DNA of 64,000 nt from an uncultured Mailhella sp. (GCF_963931295.1 NZ_OZ007001.1:620001-684000), one strand, 5' to 3'; numbered from the stretch's first letter, positions 9,654 through 18,416 are shown. Notes: generated by a model from the sequence alone, not told the origin. A program made the numbers and translations.

Positions 9654-9688
9654 TTGACATATTTCAATTCATGTTGAACTATTCCCCC
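9654..9688 (+). promoter_or_regulatory. arsR promoter and candidate ArsR operator
   Basis: TTGACA at 9654-9659 is a consensus -35. Seventeen bases later AACTAT (9677-9682) is a weak -10. An inverted repeat, TTCAA (9663-9667) and TTGAA (9674-9678), lies between the two elements, where an ArsR repressor would block polymerase. A similar ATATTTCAA sequence is repeated before arsP. With this promoter, transcription would start close to the ATG at 9689, where no Shine-Dalgarno sequence is visible. Confidence 0.55.
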
Positions 9689-10039
9689 ATGGAAAGCAAA
9701 AGTGCCAGCAAAATCTTTGAAGCCCTCTCGTCGGACGTGCGTCTCGACGTGTTCCGGCTTCTTGTAAAAAACGCGCCCGACGGTCTCGTGGCCGGCGACA
9801 TTTCGCGGCTTCTGGACATTCCCGCCACCAACCTGTCCTTCCATCTCAAGGCGCTGGTGCAGAGCGGGCTCGTCACCGTGGAACGCGAAGGCCGCTACAT
9901 GCGCTACAAGGCATCCATCCCGCTCATGCTGGACATCATTGCCTACCTCACTTCGGAATGCTGTTCCGACAATCCGGAGTGCTGCCGCAAGTTCCGCAGG
10001 GAAAGTCACATCGATCCCTGCTTTCTGCCCGAACGCTGA
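9689..10039 (+). CDS. arsR: ArsR-family metalloregulator (arsenic-type)
   Basis: A 116-residue winged-helix repressor. The helix-turn-helix region reads DISRLLDIPATNLSFHLKALVQSGLV, followed by the wing (VTVEREGRYMRYKA). Near the C-terminus there are two vicinal Cys pairs (ECCSDNPECC), which suit trivalent arsenic or antimony binding. ArsR proteins repress arsenic operons and release DNA on binding As(III)/Sb(III). The start at 9689 is preferred over an in-frame ATG at 9671 because the latter lies inside the operator-like repeat. No ribosome site precedes either, so a leaderless transcript is possible. It is followed directly by arsP, a redox protein and arsC, which supports an arsenic role. 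Confidence 0.85.
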   Translation: MESKSASKIFEALSSDVRLDVFRLLVKNAPDGLVAGDISRLLDIPATNLSFHLKALVQSGLVTVEREGRYMRYKASIPLMLDIIAYLTSECCSDNPECCRKFRRESHIDPCFLPER

Positions 10040-10062
10040 GGGTCCGCCCTTCTTTCGCGCAG

Positions 10063-10085
10063 TATATTTCAACAGTTCAACAACT
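10063..10085 (+). promoter_or_regulatory. Second ArsR-type motif upstream of arsP
   Basis: ATATTTCAACAGTTCAAC repeats the ATATTTCAA core seen at the arsR promoter, 25-45 bases before the arsP start. It suggests that ArsR also controls the permease separately. AAAGGAG follows as the arsP ribosome site. Confidence 0.4.
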
Positions 10086-10108
10086 ATCATTTTAAAGGAG
10101 CTTTTTCC

Positions 10109-11194
10109 ATGCGCATGACAGACGGCCGCGAGCCTGAACGCGGCACGGACGACAAGGAAGAAAAACGCTGGCTTCTGCGCTACGGCGCGACGATCGTCGT
10201 GCTGGCGGCGCTGTGGTGGACGGCCTATTCCTGCATTCAGGGCGCGGCGGCATGGGTCGTGTACGATGCTCTCGGCCTTGCGCGCAAGTCGCACCTCGGC
10301 GCGTCGCTGGAGTTCTTCCTTTACGACACGGTGAAGATTCTGCTTCTGCTTATCGCGCTCATCTATGTGATTTCCTGGCTGCGCGCCGCCCTCAACGCCG
10401 AGCGCGTGCGCGACTTTCTGGCGGGAAAGAAGCGCGGCATAGGCTACGCGCTCGGCGCCATGTTCGGCGCCGTCACGCCGTTCTGCTCCTGCTCCAGCGT
10501 GCCGCTCTTTCTCGGCTTCACCACGGCGGGCATTCCCATAGGCATCACCATGTCGTTTCTCATCACCTCGCCCATCATCAATGAGATCGCCGTGGTGCTG
10601 CTCTGGGGACTGCTCGGCTGGAAATTCACCGTGGTGTACGTGGCCGCAGGCCTTGCCGCGGGCATGATCGGAGGGCTCTTCATGGATTCCATCCGGGCCG
10701 GGCGCTGGCTCCAGCCCTTCGTGCTCGACGCCATGAAAACGCCCGTCATTCCCCTTTCGGGCGGAAGAAAGCGGCTGACCGTGCGTGCGCGGCATACGTT
10801 CGCCCTCAGAGAAATGATCTCCATCTTCCGCCGCGTCTGGAAATGGGTCATCGTGGGCGTGGCGCTCGGCGCTGCCCTGCACGGCCTCGTGCCCGCCAAC
10901 TGGTTCGCCGAAAACCTCGGCGCGGGCGAGTGGTGGACCGTGCCCGCCGCCGTCATCGTGGGCATTCCCCTCTACTCCAACGTCACCGGCATCGTGCCCG
11001 TCATGGAAGGCCTCCTCACCAAGGGCATGCCCATAGGCACCACCATGGCCTTCTGCATGTCCGCCGTGGCCGCCAGCATCCCCGAAGTCGTCATGCTCAG
11101 ACAGATCATGACCGCAAAACTCCAGGCCGCCTTCATCGGCTACCTGTGGGTGGTCTTCACCCTCACCGGCTGGCTCCTCAACGCGCTGTTCTAA
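10109..11194 (+). CDS. arsP: ArsP-type permease (DUF318/UPF0718 family)
   Basis: A 361-residue polytopic membrane protein with about eight hydrophobic segments. The signature TPFCSCSSVPLFLGF near residue 128, the SFLITSPIINE segment after it and a second half with GIPLYSNVTGIVPVM are typical of the DUF318 permeases, which include ArsP, an exporter of trivalent organoarsenicals. The Cys pair in FCSCSS is the likely substrate site. AAAGGAG eight bases upstream supports the ATG. The neighbours arsR and arsC support arsenic over other substrates assigned to this family. It is followed 10 bases after the stop by a long hairpin, so the transcript may partly end here. Confidence 0.8.
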   Translation: MRMTDGREPERGTDDKEEKRWLLRYGATIVVLAALWWTAYSCIQGAAAWVVYDALGLARKSHLGASLEFFLYDTVKILLLLIALIYVISWLRAALNAERVRDFLAGKKRGIGYALGAMFGAVTPFCSCSSVPLFLGFTTAGIPIGITMSFLITSPIINEIAVVLLWGLLGWKFTVVYVAAGLAAGMIGGLFMDSIRAGRWLQPFVLDAMKTPVIPLSGGRKRLTVRARHTFALREMISIFRRVWKWVIVGVALGAALHGLVPANWFAENLGAGEWWTVPAAVIVGIPLYSNVTGIVPVMEGLLTKGMPIGTTMAFCMSAVAASIPEVVMLRQIMTAKLQAAFIGYLWVVFTLTGWLLNALF

Positions 11195-11204
11195 GAGAGA
11201 GTTT

Positions 11205-11286
11205 GCGGGGGAAGGGGAGCCCCTTTTGAAAAAGGGGCTCCCCTTCCCCCGCGCCCCCCATCCCCTTCCCCAAAACTTTTCATTTC
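11205..11286 (+). repeat. Hairpin repeat, copy 1: perfect 23-bp stem with one-sided tail
   Basis: Arms 11205-11227 and 11230-11252 are perfect complements (GCGGGGGAAGGGGAGCCCC then TTTT, apex GA). A tail GCGCCCCCCATCCCC...CAAAACTTTT follows. The same design occurs at 46199 and, inverted, at 18932. It begins 10 bases after the arsP stop and probably acts as a terminator. The rest of the gap to 11476 shows nothing further. Confidence 0.75.
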
Positions 11287-11476
11287 TGCCGTCAGGCTTC
11301 GCCTGCCGTCAGTCGAAGCGCAACTACCGAGCAAAATTTCGGAGAAAGTCGATCAATGAGGCACTGAGAAACGTGCAAAGAAGCCTCGAAACTTTCCCCG
11401 GCACTCCCTGAATCCCCGTTCCTCCCTGCCGCGTCTTTTGCGGACGCGACTACAAACTCCCAATGAAGAGGTTGCC

Positions 11477-11725
11477 ATGATCATCAAAGTCTTCGGCCCC
11501 GGCTGCTCCAAGTGCAAGGAAACTGAACACATCGTCCGCGAGGCCGTGGAAGCCTCCGGCATGACCGTCACCGTGGAAAAGGTGACCGACCTGCGCGACA
11601 TGATGGCCGCAGGCGTTCTTTCCACCCCCGCCGTCTCCATCAACGGCTCTCTCGTCTGCTCCGGCCGTGTGCCTTCCAAGGAAGAGGTCGTCTCCTGGAT
11701 CATGACCGCAGCGGAAAAGGCATAA
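11477..11725 (+). CDS. Thioredoxin-like small redox-active disulfide protein
   Basis: An 82-residue protein with the active site GCSKC (Cys-Ser-Lys-Cys) at residues 9-12, and the short thioredoxin/glutaredoxin-like fold typical of the archaeal MTH895/TM0996 group (VFGPGCSKCKETE at the N-terminus, LSTPAVSING before the last strand). AGAGG lies five bases before the ATG. It sits between arsP and arsC. In this family, proteins next to permeases of the arsP kind are thought to supply or sense thiols; here it may reduce ArsC or hand a metalloid to ArsP. That partnering is inference. Confidence 0.8.
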   Translation: MIIKVFGPGCSKCKETEHIVREAVEASGMTVTVEKVTDLRDMMAAGVLSTPAVSINGSLVCSGRVPSKEEVVSWIMTAAEKA

Positions 11726-11732
11726 CTGTTCC

Positions 11733-11767
11733 GCGGGGAAAGACGAACCGGTTCCGCCTTTCCCCGC
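11733..11767 (+). terminator. 10-bp hairpin after the small redox gene
   Basis: GCGGGGAAAG (11733-11742) pairs perfectly with CTTTCCCCGC (11758-11767). There is no T-run after it, so it is more likely a partial terminator or mRNA-stabilising stem than a full stop. The 216 bases up to arsC show no gene. Confidence 0.35.
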
Positions 11768-11983
11768 CGGGCAGGAAAAGTCCGCGCCGAAGCGACGCAA
11801 ATCTCCGCCCCTGTCCCGACACTTCGGCTCTCGCCACGCGTCCGCCTCCGCTTCCGGCAGTTTCTGAAAACGCAGTTTTTCCGAAAGGCTGCCGCCTCTC
11901 CGACCGGCAATGTCGTCCGGCACTAAGCGGCAAGGCTGCGCCGTCCGGCAGAGGCATTCCTCCCGTTCAGCACAGAGCACCGC

Positions 11984-12421
11984 ATGAAAAAACGCATTCT
12001 CTTTCTCTGTACCGGCAACAGCTGCCGCAGTCAGATGGCCGAAGCTCTCGCCCGTCTTCTTCTGCCCTCGCTCGAAGCCTTTTCCGCCGGCTCCGCCCCG
12101 GCGCAGTGCATTGATCCGCTGGCCCGGGAAGTCATGGCGGAACTGGGAGCGGATCTTTCCCGACAAAAGCCGAAGGGCATCGACGATCTGCCCGCCGCGG
12201 ACTTCGACCTGATCGTCACGCTCTGCGGCAACGCCCGGGAAAGCTGTCCCGTTTTTCCCGGAGGAGGCATGATCGTTCACCGGGGCTTCGACGATCCTCC
12301 TGCGCTGACCGGAAAAGTCGGCAGCCGTGAGGAAGAGCTGACGGTCTACCGCAGGGTACGCGACGAAATCGCCCTTTTTCTCCGCTCATTTCCCGACAAT
12401 TTTCCCTTTCTTTTCCGCTGA
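11984..12421 (+). CDS. arsC: Arsenate reductase, low-molecular-weight phosphatase type
   Basis: A 145-residue cytoplasmic enzyme. The phosphatase loop CTGNSCRS (catalytic Cys near residue 9, Arg at the loop end) opens the protein, and the TLCGNARESCP block near residue 78 supplies the two Cys used in the disulfide cascade of thioredoxin-coupled ArsC. The reaction is reduction of As(V) to As(III), with electrons from thioredoxin. Two thioredoxin-like genes lie on either side, which fits. The upstream gap from the redox gene is 258 bases, but the orientation and context indicate one arsenic island. Length and motifs are complete. Confidence 0.9.
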   Translation: MKKRILFLCTGNSCRSQMAEALARLLLPSLEAFSAGSAPAQCIDPLAREVMAELGADLSRQKPKGIDDLPAADFDLIVTLCGNARESCPVFPGGGMIVHRGFDDPPALTGKVGSREEELTVYRRVRDEIALFLRSFPDNFPFLFR

Positions 12422-12447
12422 TCTTCAACGCTTCGGCAGGACTTCCC

Positions 12448-12828
12448 ATGGTCAGACGCCTTTTTCTCTCCGTTTTTTCCGTTTTTCTGCTGTACTCTTC
12501 CCCCGCCTGCGCCGGGGAGGTTCCCGTGCCCGGCAGGGTCACCATGGTCGACATCGGAGCAGGCACCTGCATTCCCTGCAAAATGATGGCTCCCGTGATT
12601 GAAAAGGTGAAGGGACTTTACGAAGGCCGGGCTGAAATCGTCTTCATCGACATGCGGAAGGATCGCGAAGCGCCCGAGAAATTCGGCATCAGCGCCATTC
12701 CCACGCAGATATTCCATGACGGCAGCGGAAGGGAGCGTTCCAGACACGTCGGCTTCCTGGATGAAGCGGGCATACGGAAGATCCTGGACACCCTGCTTTC
12801 GGAAGCCGACGGCGCTTCCGCGCGCTGA
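12448..12828 (+). CDS. Exported thioredoxin-fold protein
   Basis: A 126-residue protein with a Sec signal peptide (LFLSVFSVFLLYSSPACA, cleavage after ACA) and a thioredoxin fold with active site GTCIPCK (C-I-P-C) near residue 38 and the cis-Pro loop ISAIPTQIF. It should be a periplasmic thiol-disulfide protein. The stop of arsC is 26 bases upstream and the CcdA-like gene starts 24 bases downstream. The natural reading is that the CcdA-like membrane protein keeps this thioredoxin reduced. Its substrate, possibly an arsenic-stressed envelope protein, cannot be told from sequence. Confidence 0.85.
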   Translation: MVRRLFLSVFSVFLLYSSPACAGEVPVPGRVTMVDIGAGTCIPCKMMAPVIEKVKGLYEGRAEIVFIDMRKDREAPEKFGISAIPTQIFHDGSGRERSRHVGFLDEAGIRKILDTLLSEADGASAR

Positions 12829-12852
12829 CGCTCGGCAGGAACGGTTCTTGCG

Positions 12853-13572
12853 ATGTTCAACGACTTTCTCCTTACCATCAACATGTGGATGGCCGACTCA
12901 CTCGGCTACGCACTCGTCGGCTGCTTTCTCTGGGGCGTGGTGAGCGTGCTGTTCAGCCCTTGTCACCTGGCGTCGATTCCCCTCATGACCGGGTACGTGG
13001 CCGGGCAGGAACGCCCTCTCTCAGGAATGGAAGCCGGAACCTACGCCGTCGTGTTCAGCGCGGGACTGTTTCTGTCCATCGCCGTCGTGGGGCTTGCCTG
13101 TTCCATGCTCGGGCGCATGCTGGGCGACGTGCCCCCGCTGTGGGGCCTGCCTGTGGGCGCGCTGCTCGTGTGGCTCGGCCTCGACCTCATGGGCGTGACG
13201 GCATGCCGCCTTCCGGGCAAGGGCCTCGGGCGCTTCTCCCTGCGCGGCTACCGGGGAGCGTTCGTGCTCGGAGGCACCTACGGCATACTTTCCGGCGCAT
13301 GCACCTTCGGCTTCATCGCGCCCATTCTCGCCATCATCACCATGCAGCAGCGCGTGGCCGAAGGACTCATGCTCATTGTCGTCTTTGCCGCCGGGCACTG
13401 CCTGCCCATCGCCCTCGCGGGGAGTTCCGTGGCGCTCTGTCAGCGCCTCGTGGAATCGAGAGGCATGCGTACCGCCTCCGCATGGGGACGCCGTGCCGCC
13501 GGACTTCTCGTTGTGGCCGTGGGCCTCTACTTTCTTGCAACGGCGGTGACGGGCATGCCGGGAATGAACTGA
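12853..13572 (+). CDS. CcdA/DsbD-like transmembrane electron-transfer protein
   Basis: A 239-residue membrane protein with six or more helices. The paired Cys motifs expected for CcdA-type thiol electron carriers are visible: FSPCHLASIPL near residue 37 and GACTFGFIAP near residue 150. Proteins of this group pass electrons from cytoplasmic thioredoxin to periplasmic thioredoxin-fold proteins. The preceding gene is exactly such a target. The gene closes the arsenic island; a repeat element and the convergent aminotransferase follow. It is shorter than DsbD and has no periplasmic domains. Confidence 0.85.
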   Translation: MFNDFLLTINMWMADSLGYALVGCFLWGVVSVLFSPCHLASIPLMTGYVAGQERPLSGMEAGTYAVVFSAGLFLSIAVVGLACSMLGRMLGDVPPLWGLPVGALLVWLGLDLMGVTACRLPGKGLGRFSLRGYRGAFVLGGTYGILSGACTFGFIAPILAIITMQQRVAEGLMLIVVFAAGHCLPIALAGSSVALCQRLVESRGMRTASAWGRRAAGLLVVAVGLYFLATAVTGMPGMN

Positions 13573-13654
13573 CGCCGCCTTGCATGCCGCCGGGGCGAGA
13601 ACGCCTCCCGTGCAGGGGCAGGACGTCTGCCCGGGCCCGCCCTCGCCCATAGCT

Positions 13655-13764
13655 TCGGGCATAATCTTCCCGTTCACCCTGTCCTGCCGATCCGGCGAAG
13701 CCGGGAGGCAGAAACAGGGGGGCGCGGGGGGGAATTATTTCCCCCGCATGCCTTTCCTGCCTTT
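13655..13764 (-). repeat. Composite repeat, module M1 (copy A)
   Basis: On the minus strand it reads purine tract (GGCAGGAAAGGCATG), palindrome GCGGGGGAAATAATTCCCCC, C-run, CCGGCTTCGCCGG-like hairpin (here slightly changed), then a GGACAGGGTGAACGGGAAG tail. It lies just downstream of the alaA terminator, between convergent genes. The same module recurs at 18.5, 46.5-47.4, 49.6, 57.7-58.1 and 62.9 kb. Confidence 0.75.
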
Positions 13765-13823
13765 AAAAAAGTCGCCCCGCTCTTCGGGCTTCCTGTCAGG
13801 AGCAGGAGCCTTGGGAGCGGGGC
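13765..13823 (-). terminator. Terminator of the aminotransferase gene
   Basis: GCCCCGCTC (13774-13782) pairs with GAGCGGGGC (13815-13823). On the minus strand the stem is followed by GAC and a run of six T, a standard intrinsic terminator 58 bases after the gene's stop. Confidence 0.75.
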
Positions 13824-13880
13824 TTGTTTCAAGGATGGCCACAGCCGCCCGCGTGGTGAGCGTCGGCCGGGCGGACGCGC

Positions 13881-15095
13881 CTAGCGACGGTAGTCACGCA
13901 GGAACGCGGCCAGCTTGTCCACCGCTTCTTCCAGAATGGAGATGCGCGGCAGATAGACGATACGGAAGTGGTCGGGCTTTTTCCAGTTGAAGCCTGAGCC
14001 GGGCACGAAGAGAATGCGCGTCTGGCGCAGGCAGTCCAGGGCGAACTGGGTATCGTCAACAATATTGTATCGTTCGGTGTCGATTTTGGGGAAGATGTAG
14101 AAGGCGGCCTTGGGCTTTTTGGCGGAGATGCCGGGCACGCTGTTGAGGGCCTCATAGATGAAGTTTCTCTGTTCGTAGATGCGGCCGCCGGGCACGATGT
14201 ACTCGTTGACGCTCTGATAGCCGCCGAGGGCGGTCTGAATGATGGACTGTCCGGGCACGTTAGAGCACAGGCGCATGTTGGAGAGCATGTTGATGCCCGC
14301 GATGTAGTCGGCAGCCACGCTCTTGTTGCCGCTCAGGATCATCCAGCCCACGCGGAAGCCGCAGACCATGTGCGACTTGGAAAGGCCGCTGAAGGTCACG
14401 CAGAAGAGGTCGGGGGCGAGGGAGGCGATGGACACGTGCTTTTCGCCGTCCATGACGAGGCGGTCGTAGATTTCATCGGAAAAGATGATGAGCTCGTGGC
14501 GTCTGGCGATCTCCACGATGCGTTCGAGCACCTCCACGGGATAGAGCGCGCCGGTGGGGTTGTTGGGATTGATGATGACGAGGGCTTTGGTTCTGTCGGT
14601 GATCTTGCTTTCCATGTCGTCAAGATCGGGATACCAGTCGGATTCCTCGTCGCAGATGTAGTGAACGGCCTTGCCGCCGGCGAGGTTGGCGCAGGCGGTC
14701 CAGAGGGGATAGTCGGGCGAGGGAATGAGAATTTCGTCGCCGTTGTTGAGCAGGGCCTGCATGGAAAGCTGAATAAGTTCGCTCGCGCCGTTGCCCGTGT
14801 AGATATCCTTCATGGTGACGTTGGGGATATTCTTTATCTGGGCATACTGCATGATGGCCTTGCGGGCGGAGAAGATGCCGCGCGATTCGGAATAGCCCTG
14901 CGACTGCACGATGGAATCGCGCATGTCGAAAATCACTTCTTCGGGCGCGGAAAAGCCGAACGGGGCGGGGTTGCCGATGTTCAGCTTAAGAATTTTCATG
15001 CCGCTTTCTTCCATGCGGGCGGCTTCGTCCACGACAGGTCCGCGCACGTCGTAAAGAACGTTGTCGAGCTTGCTGGATTTTGAAAAAGTTCTCAT
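13881..15095 (-). CDS. alaA: Class I aminotransferase, AlaA-type (alanine/glutamate-pyruvate)
   Basis: A 404-residue PLP enzyme of fold type I. The Schiff-base lysine is in SGLSKSHMVCGFRVGW near residue 240; INPNNPTGALYP and SDEIYDRL supply the cofactor-site Asn and Asp/Tyr. It closely resembles AlaA, which transfers the amino group between alanine/pyruvate and glutamate/2-oxoglutarate. It starts at MRTFSKSSKLDNVLYDVRG, as is usual for AlaA. It is a single gene with its own terminator. Substrate assignment among AlaA, AlaC and aspartate aminotransferase is by overall resemblance only. Confidence 0.8.
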   Translation of the reverse strand: MRTFSKSSKLDNVLYDVRGPVVDEAARMEESGMKILKLNIGNPAPFGFSAPEEVIFDMRDSIVQSQGYSESRGIFSARKAIMQYAQIKNIPNVTMKDIYTGNGASELIQLSMQALLNNGDEILIPSPDYPLWTACANLAGGKAVHYICDEESDWYPDLDDMESKITDRTKALVIINPNNPTGALYPVEVLERIVEIARRHELIIFSDEIYDRLVMDGEKHVSIASLAPDLFCVTFSGLSKSHMVCGFRVGWMILSGNKSVAADYIAGINMLSNMRLCSNVPGQSIIQTALGGYQSVNEYIVPGGRIYEQRNFIYEALNSVPGISAKKPKAAFYIFPKIDTERYNIVDDTQFALDCLRQTRILFVPGSGFNWKKPDHFRIVYLPRISILEEAVDKLAAFLRDYRR

Positions 15096-15693
15096 CGTAG
15101 GGCTTTCTCCGGAGTGTTTTTTTTAGCGGCTGTCGTTCATGTGCCGACTGCACAATGCCGTCACAACGATAAACGTAGCACTATTCTCTGCGGACGCAAA
15201 CAAAAACTCGGGCCTGTCGAAAAAAAATCGCAGGATTCCCCGCCCTTGCCGCCTTCCGGAGCCGGAAAGAGAACGGATGCGCTCCCGTCTCACGCGTATT
15301 CGTCGCCTGCGGAGCTCGCCCGGAACGGAAAAACGACGCTTTCCGGCGTTTCGGGCTTTGTTCGGCGTTTCAGGCGTCCTTTTGGACGCGAGCCAATCCG
15401 CCCCTCTTCTCCGGCGGACGTCCGCCGGACGCGTTGCCGCGCCCCAAGGGAAAAGCCTCTCATTTCTGTCCTGCTTAAGTTTGGCGCTTGCGTTTTCGTG
15501 CCCCCCGGGAAAAAGCCCGCGCAGTTTTTCAAAGCGTCTGCGCCGCAACGAAATGAGGATGTTCCGCGCGTCGCGACCGCATGTGACAGCGCAGCGGCCT
15601 CTCTTCCGCTGCGATTTTCCGCCGCAGACCGCCTGAAAAAAGTTTCTTTTTCCGCCGCTCTCTGCAGAAACCTTGTAAAACTCTTTTCCCGTA
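15096..15693. other. Spacer between divergent alaA and ppdK
   Basis: No convincing gene on either strand. It contains an 18-base perfect palindrome, CCGGCGGACGTCCGCCGG, at 15411-15428, whose 14-base core recurs at 35327. Codon-like frames here have unnatural composition. Confidence 0.5.
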
Positions 15694-15722
15694 TTGACCG
15701 AAATCCGGGAGTTTCGTATCCT
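15694..15722 (+). promoter_or_regulatory. Candidate sigma-70 promoter of ppdK
   Basis: TTGACC (15694-15699), exactly 17 bases, then TATCCT (15717-15722). The start of transcription would be about 38 bases before the ppdK ATG, which has AAGGAG nine bases upstream. Confidence 0.5.
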
Positions 15723-15767
15723 GAAGCAAAGAACTGTCACCCTCTAGCGATGAAGGAGAACGTCCAT

Positions 15768-18416
15768 ATGCGGTACGTGTATCTGTTCCACGAAGGGAAT
15801 GCACAGATGAAGAGTCTGCTGGGCGGCAAGGGAGCCAATCTGGCGGAAATGACCAATCTCGGCCTTCCCGTCCCCTACGGCATGACCATTTCCACCGACG
15901 CCTGCCGCGACTACTACGCTCACGGCGGAAAGCTGCCCGAAGGACTCGTGAACGAGGTCATGACCGCCCTCGCCAGGGTGGAAGAAAAAGTGGGCAAGCG
16001 CTTCGGCGACGAACACGACCCGCTCCTTCTTTCGGTGCGCTCCGGCGCCGTGTTCTCCATGCCCGGCATGATGGACACCATCCTCAACCTCGGCCTGAAC
16101 AAGGTGACCTTCCCCGCGCTGGCGAGGCTCACGAACAATCAGTGGTTCGCCTGCGACACCTACCGTCGCTTCATTCAGATGTTCTCCGACGTGGTCATGG
16201 AAGTTCCCAAGGAAAAGTTCGAGCACATTCTCGCGGAACAGAAGGCCGCGCAGGGCGTCGAACTCGATCAGGAACTTTCCGTCGAATCGCTTGAAACCGT
16301 CATCGAACGCTACAAGGAACTCTATCGGCAGGAAGTGGGCGGCGATTTCCCCGAAAACGTGCATGAACAGCTTCTGCTCGCCATCGAGGCGGTGTTCCGC
16401 TCCTGGAACAATCACCGCGCCATCGTGTACCGCACCATCAACAAGATAGATCACAACCTCGGCACCGCCGTGAACATTCAGTCCATGGTGTTCGGCAACA
16501 TGGGCGACAATTCCGGCAGCGGCGTGGCCTTCACCCGCAACCCCTCCACCGGCGAAAAGAAGCTCTACGGCGAATATCTGTTCAACGCCCAGGGCGAAGA
16601 CGTGGTGGCCGGCGTGCGCACACCCAAGCCCATCGCCCGCCTTGCCGACGAAATGCCGGAAATCTACAATCAGTTCAGCAGCATCGCCGAAACCCTCGAA
16701 AAGCACTATCGCGACATGCAGGACATCGAGCTCACCATCGAACGCGGCAAGCTCTTCATCCTGCAGACCAGAAACGGCAAGCGCACCGCGCAGGCCGCCC
16801 TCAGAATCGCCTGCGAAATGGTGGACGAAGGCCTCATCGACAAGAAGGAAGCCATTCTCCGCATTGATCCCGAACACCTCGCCAACGTGCTCCACCGGCA
16901 GATCGACAGCTCGGCGAATCCGCACGTGCTGGCCACGGGTCTGGCCGCCTCGCCGGGTGCGGCGTTCGGTTCGGTGGTGTTCGACGCCAACGAGGCCGAA
17001 CATCTCGGCCGCATGGGCGCCAAGGTGATACTCGTGCGCGTGGAAACCACTCCCGACGACATTCACGGCATCGTGCAGGCGCAGGGCATTCTCACGAGCC
17101 GCGGCGGCATGACCAGCCATGCGGCCGTGGTCACGCGCGGCATGGGCAAGCCGTGCGTGTGCGGCTGCGAAGCCGTCACCGTGGATTACGACGATCAGCA
17201 GTTCACCGTGGGCGACACCGTGGTGAAGAAGGGCGACCTCATCTCCATCGACGGCACCACCGGACGCGTCATTCTCGGAGCCGTACCCCTCAAGGATCCG
17301 GAACTCTCCCACGAGTACCAGACCATCCTGGGCTGGGCCGACGAGGTGCGCGATCTTCAGGTGCGCGCCAACGCCGATACCCCGGAAGACGCCGAAAAGT
17401 CCCGCCGCTTCGGCGCGGAAGGCATAGGACTCACCCGCACGGAACACATGTTCATGGCGCAGGAACGCCTGCCCTACGTGCAGAAGATGATCCTTGCCGA
17501 AACCACCGAAGAACGCACCGCCGCGCTCCTTCCCCTCCAGATCATGCAGGAAAACGACTTCTACGGCATTCTGAAGGCCATGAACGGCCTGCCCGTGTGC
17601 ATCCGCCTGCTCGATCCGCCGCTGCACGAATTCCTGCCCAGCCTCGACAAGCTGCTCGTGGAAACCACCGAACTGCGCGTGCGCGGCGACAACCCCGACC
17701 TGCTCGCCGAAAAGGAACGCATCCTCGCCCAGGTCGAAAAGCTGCATGAAGTCAATCCCATGCTCGGCCACCGCGGCTGCCGCCTCGGCATCACCTACCC
17801 CGAAGTCTATGAAATGCAGATGTACGCCATCTTCAACGCGGCCTCCAGACTCGCGCGCGACGGCTACACCCCCCTGCCGGAAATCGAAATCCCGCTCACC
17901 ATCAGCCTCGCCGAAATGGCCATGCTCAAGGAACGCTGCGACCGCATCGCCAAGGAATGCATGGAACTGCACAAGGTCGAATTCCCCTACCTGTGCGGCA
18001 GCATGATAGAACTGCCCCGGGCCGCCCTGCTCGCCGGAGAAATCGCCGAGGCCGCGGAATTCTTCAGCTTCGGCACCAACGACCTTACCCAGACCTGCTT
18101 CGGCTTCAGCCGCGACGACGCCGAAGGCAAGTTCCTCCCCGTGTACATCAACCAGCATATCCTCAAGGACAACCCCTTCGCCGTCCTCGACCGCAAGGGC
18201 GTGGGCAGACTCATGGAAATCGCCATCGACGAAGGCCGTAAGACCAGACCCGGCCTCATGATCGGCATCTGCGGCGAACACGGCGGCGACCCGAGCTCCG
18301 TCGAATTCTGCCACCAGGCAGGCCTCGACCTCGTCAGCTGCTCCCCCTACCGCATACCCATCGCCCGCCTCGCCGCCGCCCAGGCCGCCCTCAAGTTCCC
18401 CAGGAACAAGGAATAA
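15768..18416 (+). CDS. ppdK: Pyruvate, phosphate dikinase
   Basis: An 882-residue enzyme, normal length. The order of domains is the ATP-grasp nucleotide-binding part (GGKGANLAEM near residue 20, SVRSGAVFSMPGMMDT near residue 90), the swivelling phosphohistidine domain (GGMTSHAAVVTRGMG, catalytic His near residue 450) and the PEP/pyruvate barrel (GLTRTEHMF; catalytic Cys region ICGEHGGDP near the C-terminus). It interconverts pyruvate, ATP and phosphate with PEP, AMP and pyrophosphate, and serves gluconeogenesis from lactate or pyruvate in sulfate- and sulfite-reducing bacteria. The ATG at 15768 is chosen for its ribosome site and family start. It is followed by repeat copy B. Confidence 0.97.
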   Translation: MRYVYLFHEGNAQMKSLLGGKGANLAEMTNLGLPVPYGMTISTDACRDYYAHGGKLPEGLVNEVMTALARVEEKVGKRFGDEHDPLLLSVRSGAVFSMPGMMDTILNLGLNKVTFPALARLTNNQWFACDTYRRFIQMFSDVVMEVPKEKFEHILAEQKAAQGVELDQELSVESLETVIERYKELYRQEVGGDFPENVHEQLLLAIEAVFRSWNNHRAIVYRTINKIDHNLGTAVNIQSMVFGNMGDNSGSGVAFTRNPSTGEKKLYGEYLFNAQGEDVVAGVRTPKPIARLADEMPEIYNQFSSIAETLEKHYRDMQDIELTIERGKLFILQTRNGKRTAQAALRIACEMVDEGLIDKKEAILRIDPEHLANVLHRQIDSSANPHVLATGLAASPGAAFGSVVFDANEAEHLGRMGAKVILVRVETTPDDIHGIVQAQGILTSRGGMTSHAAVVTRGMGKPCVCGCEAVTVDYDDQQFTVGDTVVKKGDLISIDGTTGRVILGAVPLKDPELSHEYQTILGWADEVRDLQVRANADTPEDAEKSRRFGAEGIGLTRTEHMFMAQERLPYVQKMILAETTEERTAALLPLQIMQENDFYGILKAMNGLPVCIRLLDPPLHEFLPSLDKLLVETTELRVRGDNPDLLAEKERILAQVEKLHEVNPMLGHRGCRLGITYPEVYEMQMYAIFNAASRLARDGYTPLPEIEIPLTISLAEMAMLKERCDRIAKECMELHKVEFPYLCGSMIELPRAALLAGEIAEAAEFFSFGTNDLTQTCFGFSRDDAEGKFLPVYINQHILKDNPFAVLDRKGVGRLMEIAIDEGRKTRPGLMIGICGEHGGDPSSVEFCHQAGLDLVSCSPYRIPIARLAAAQAALKFPRNKE

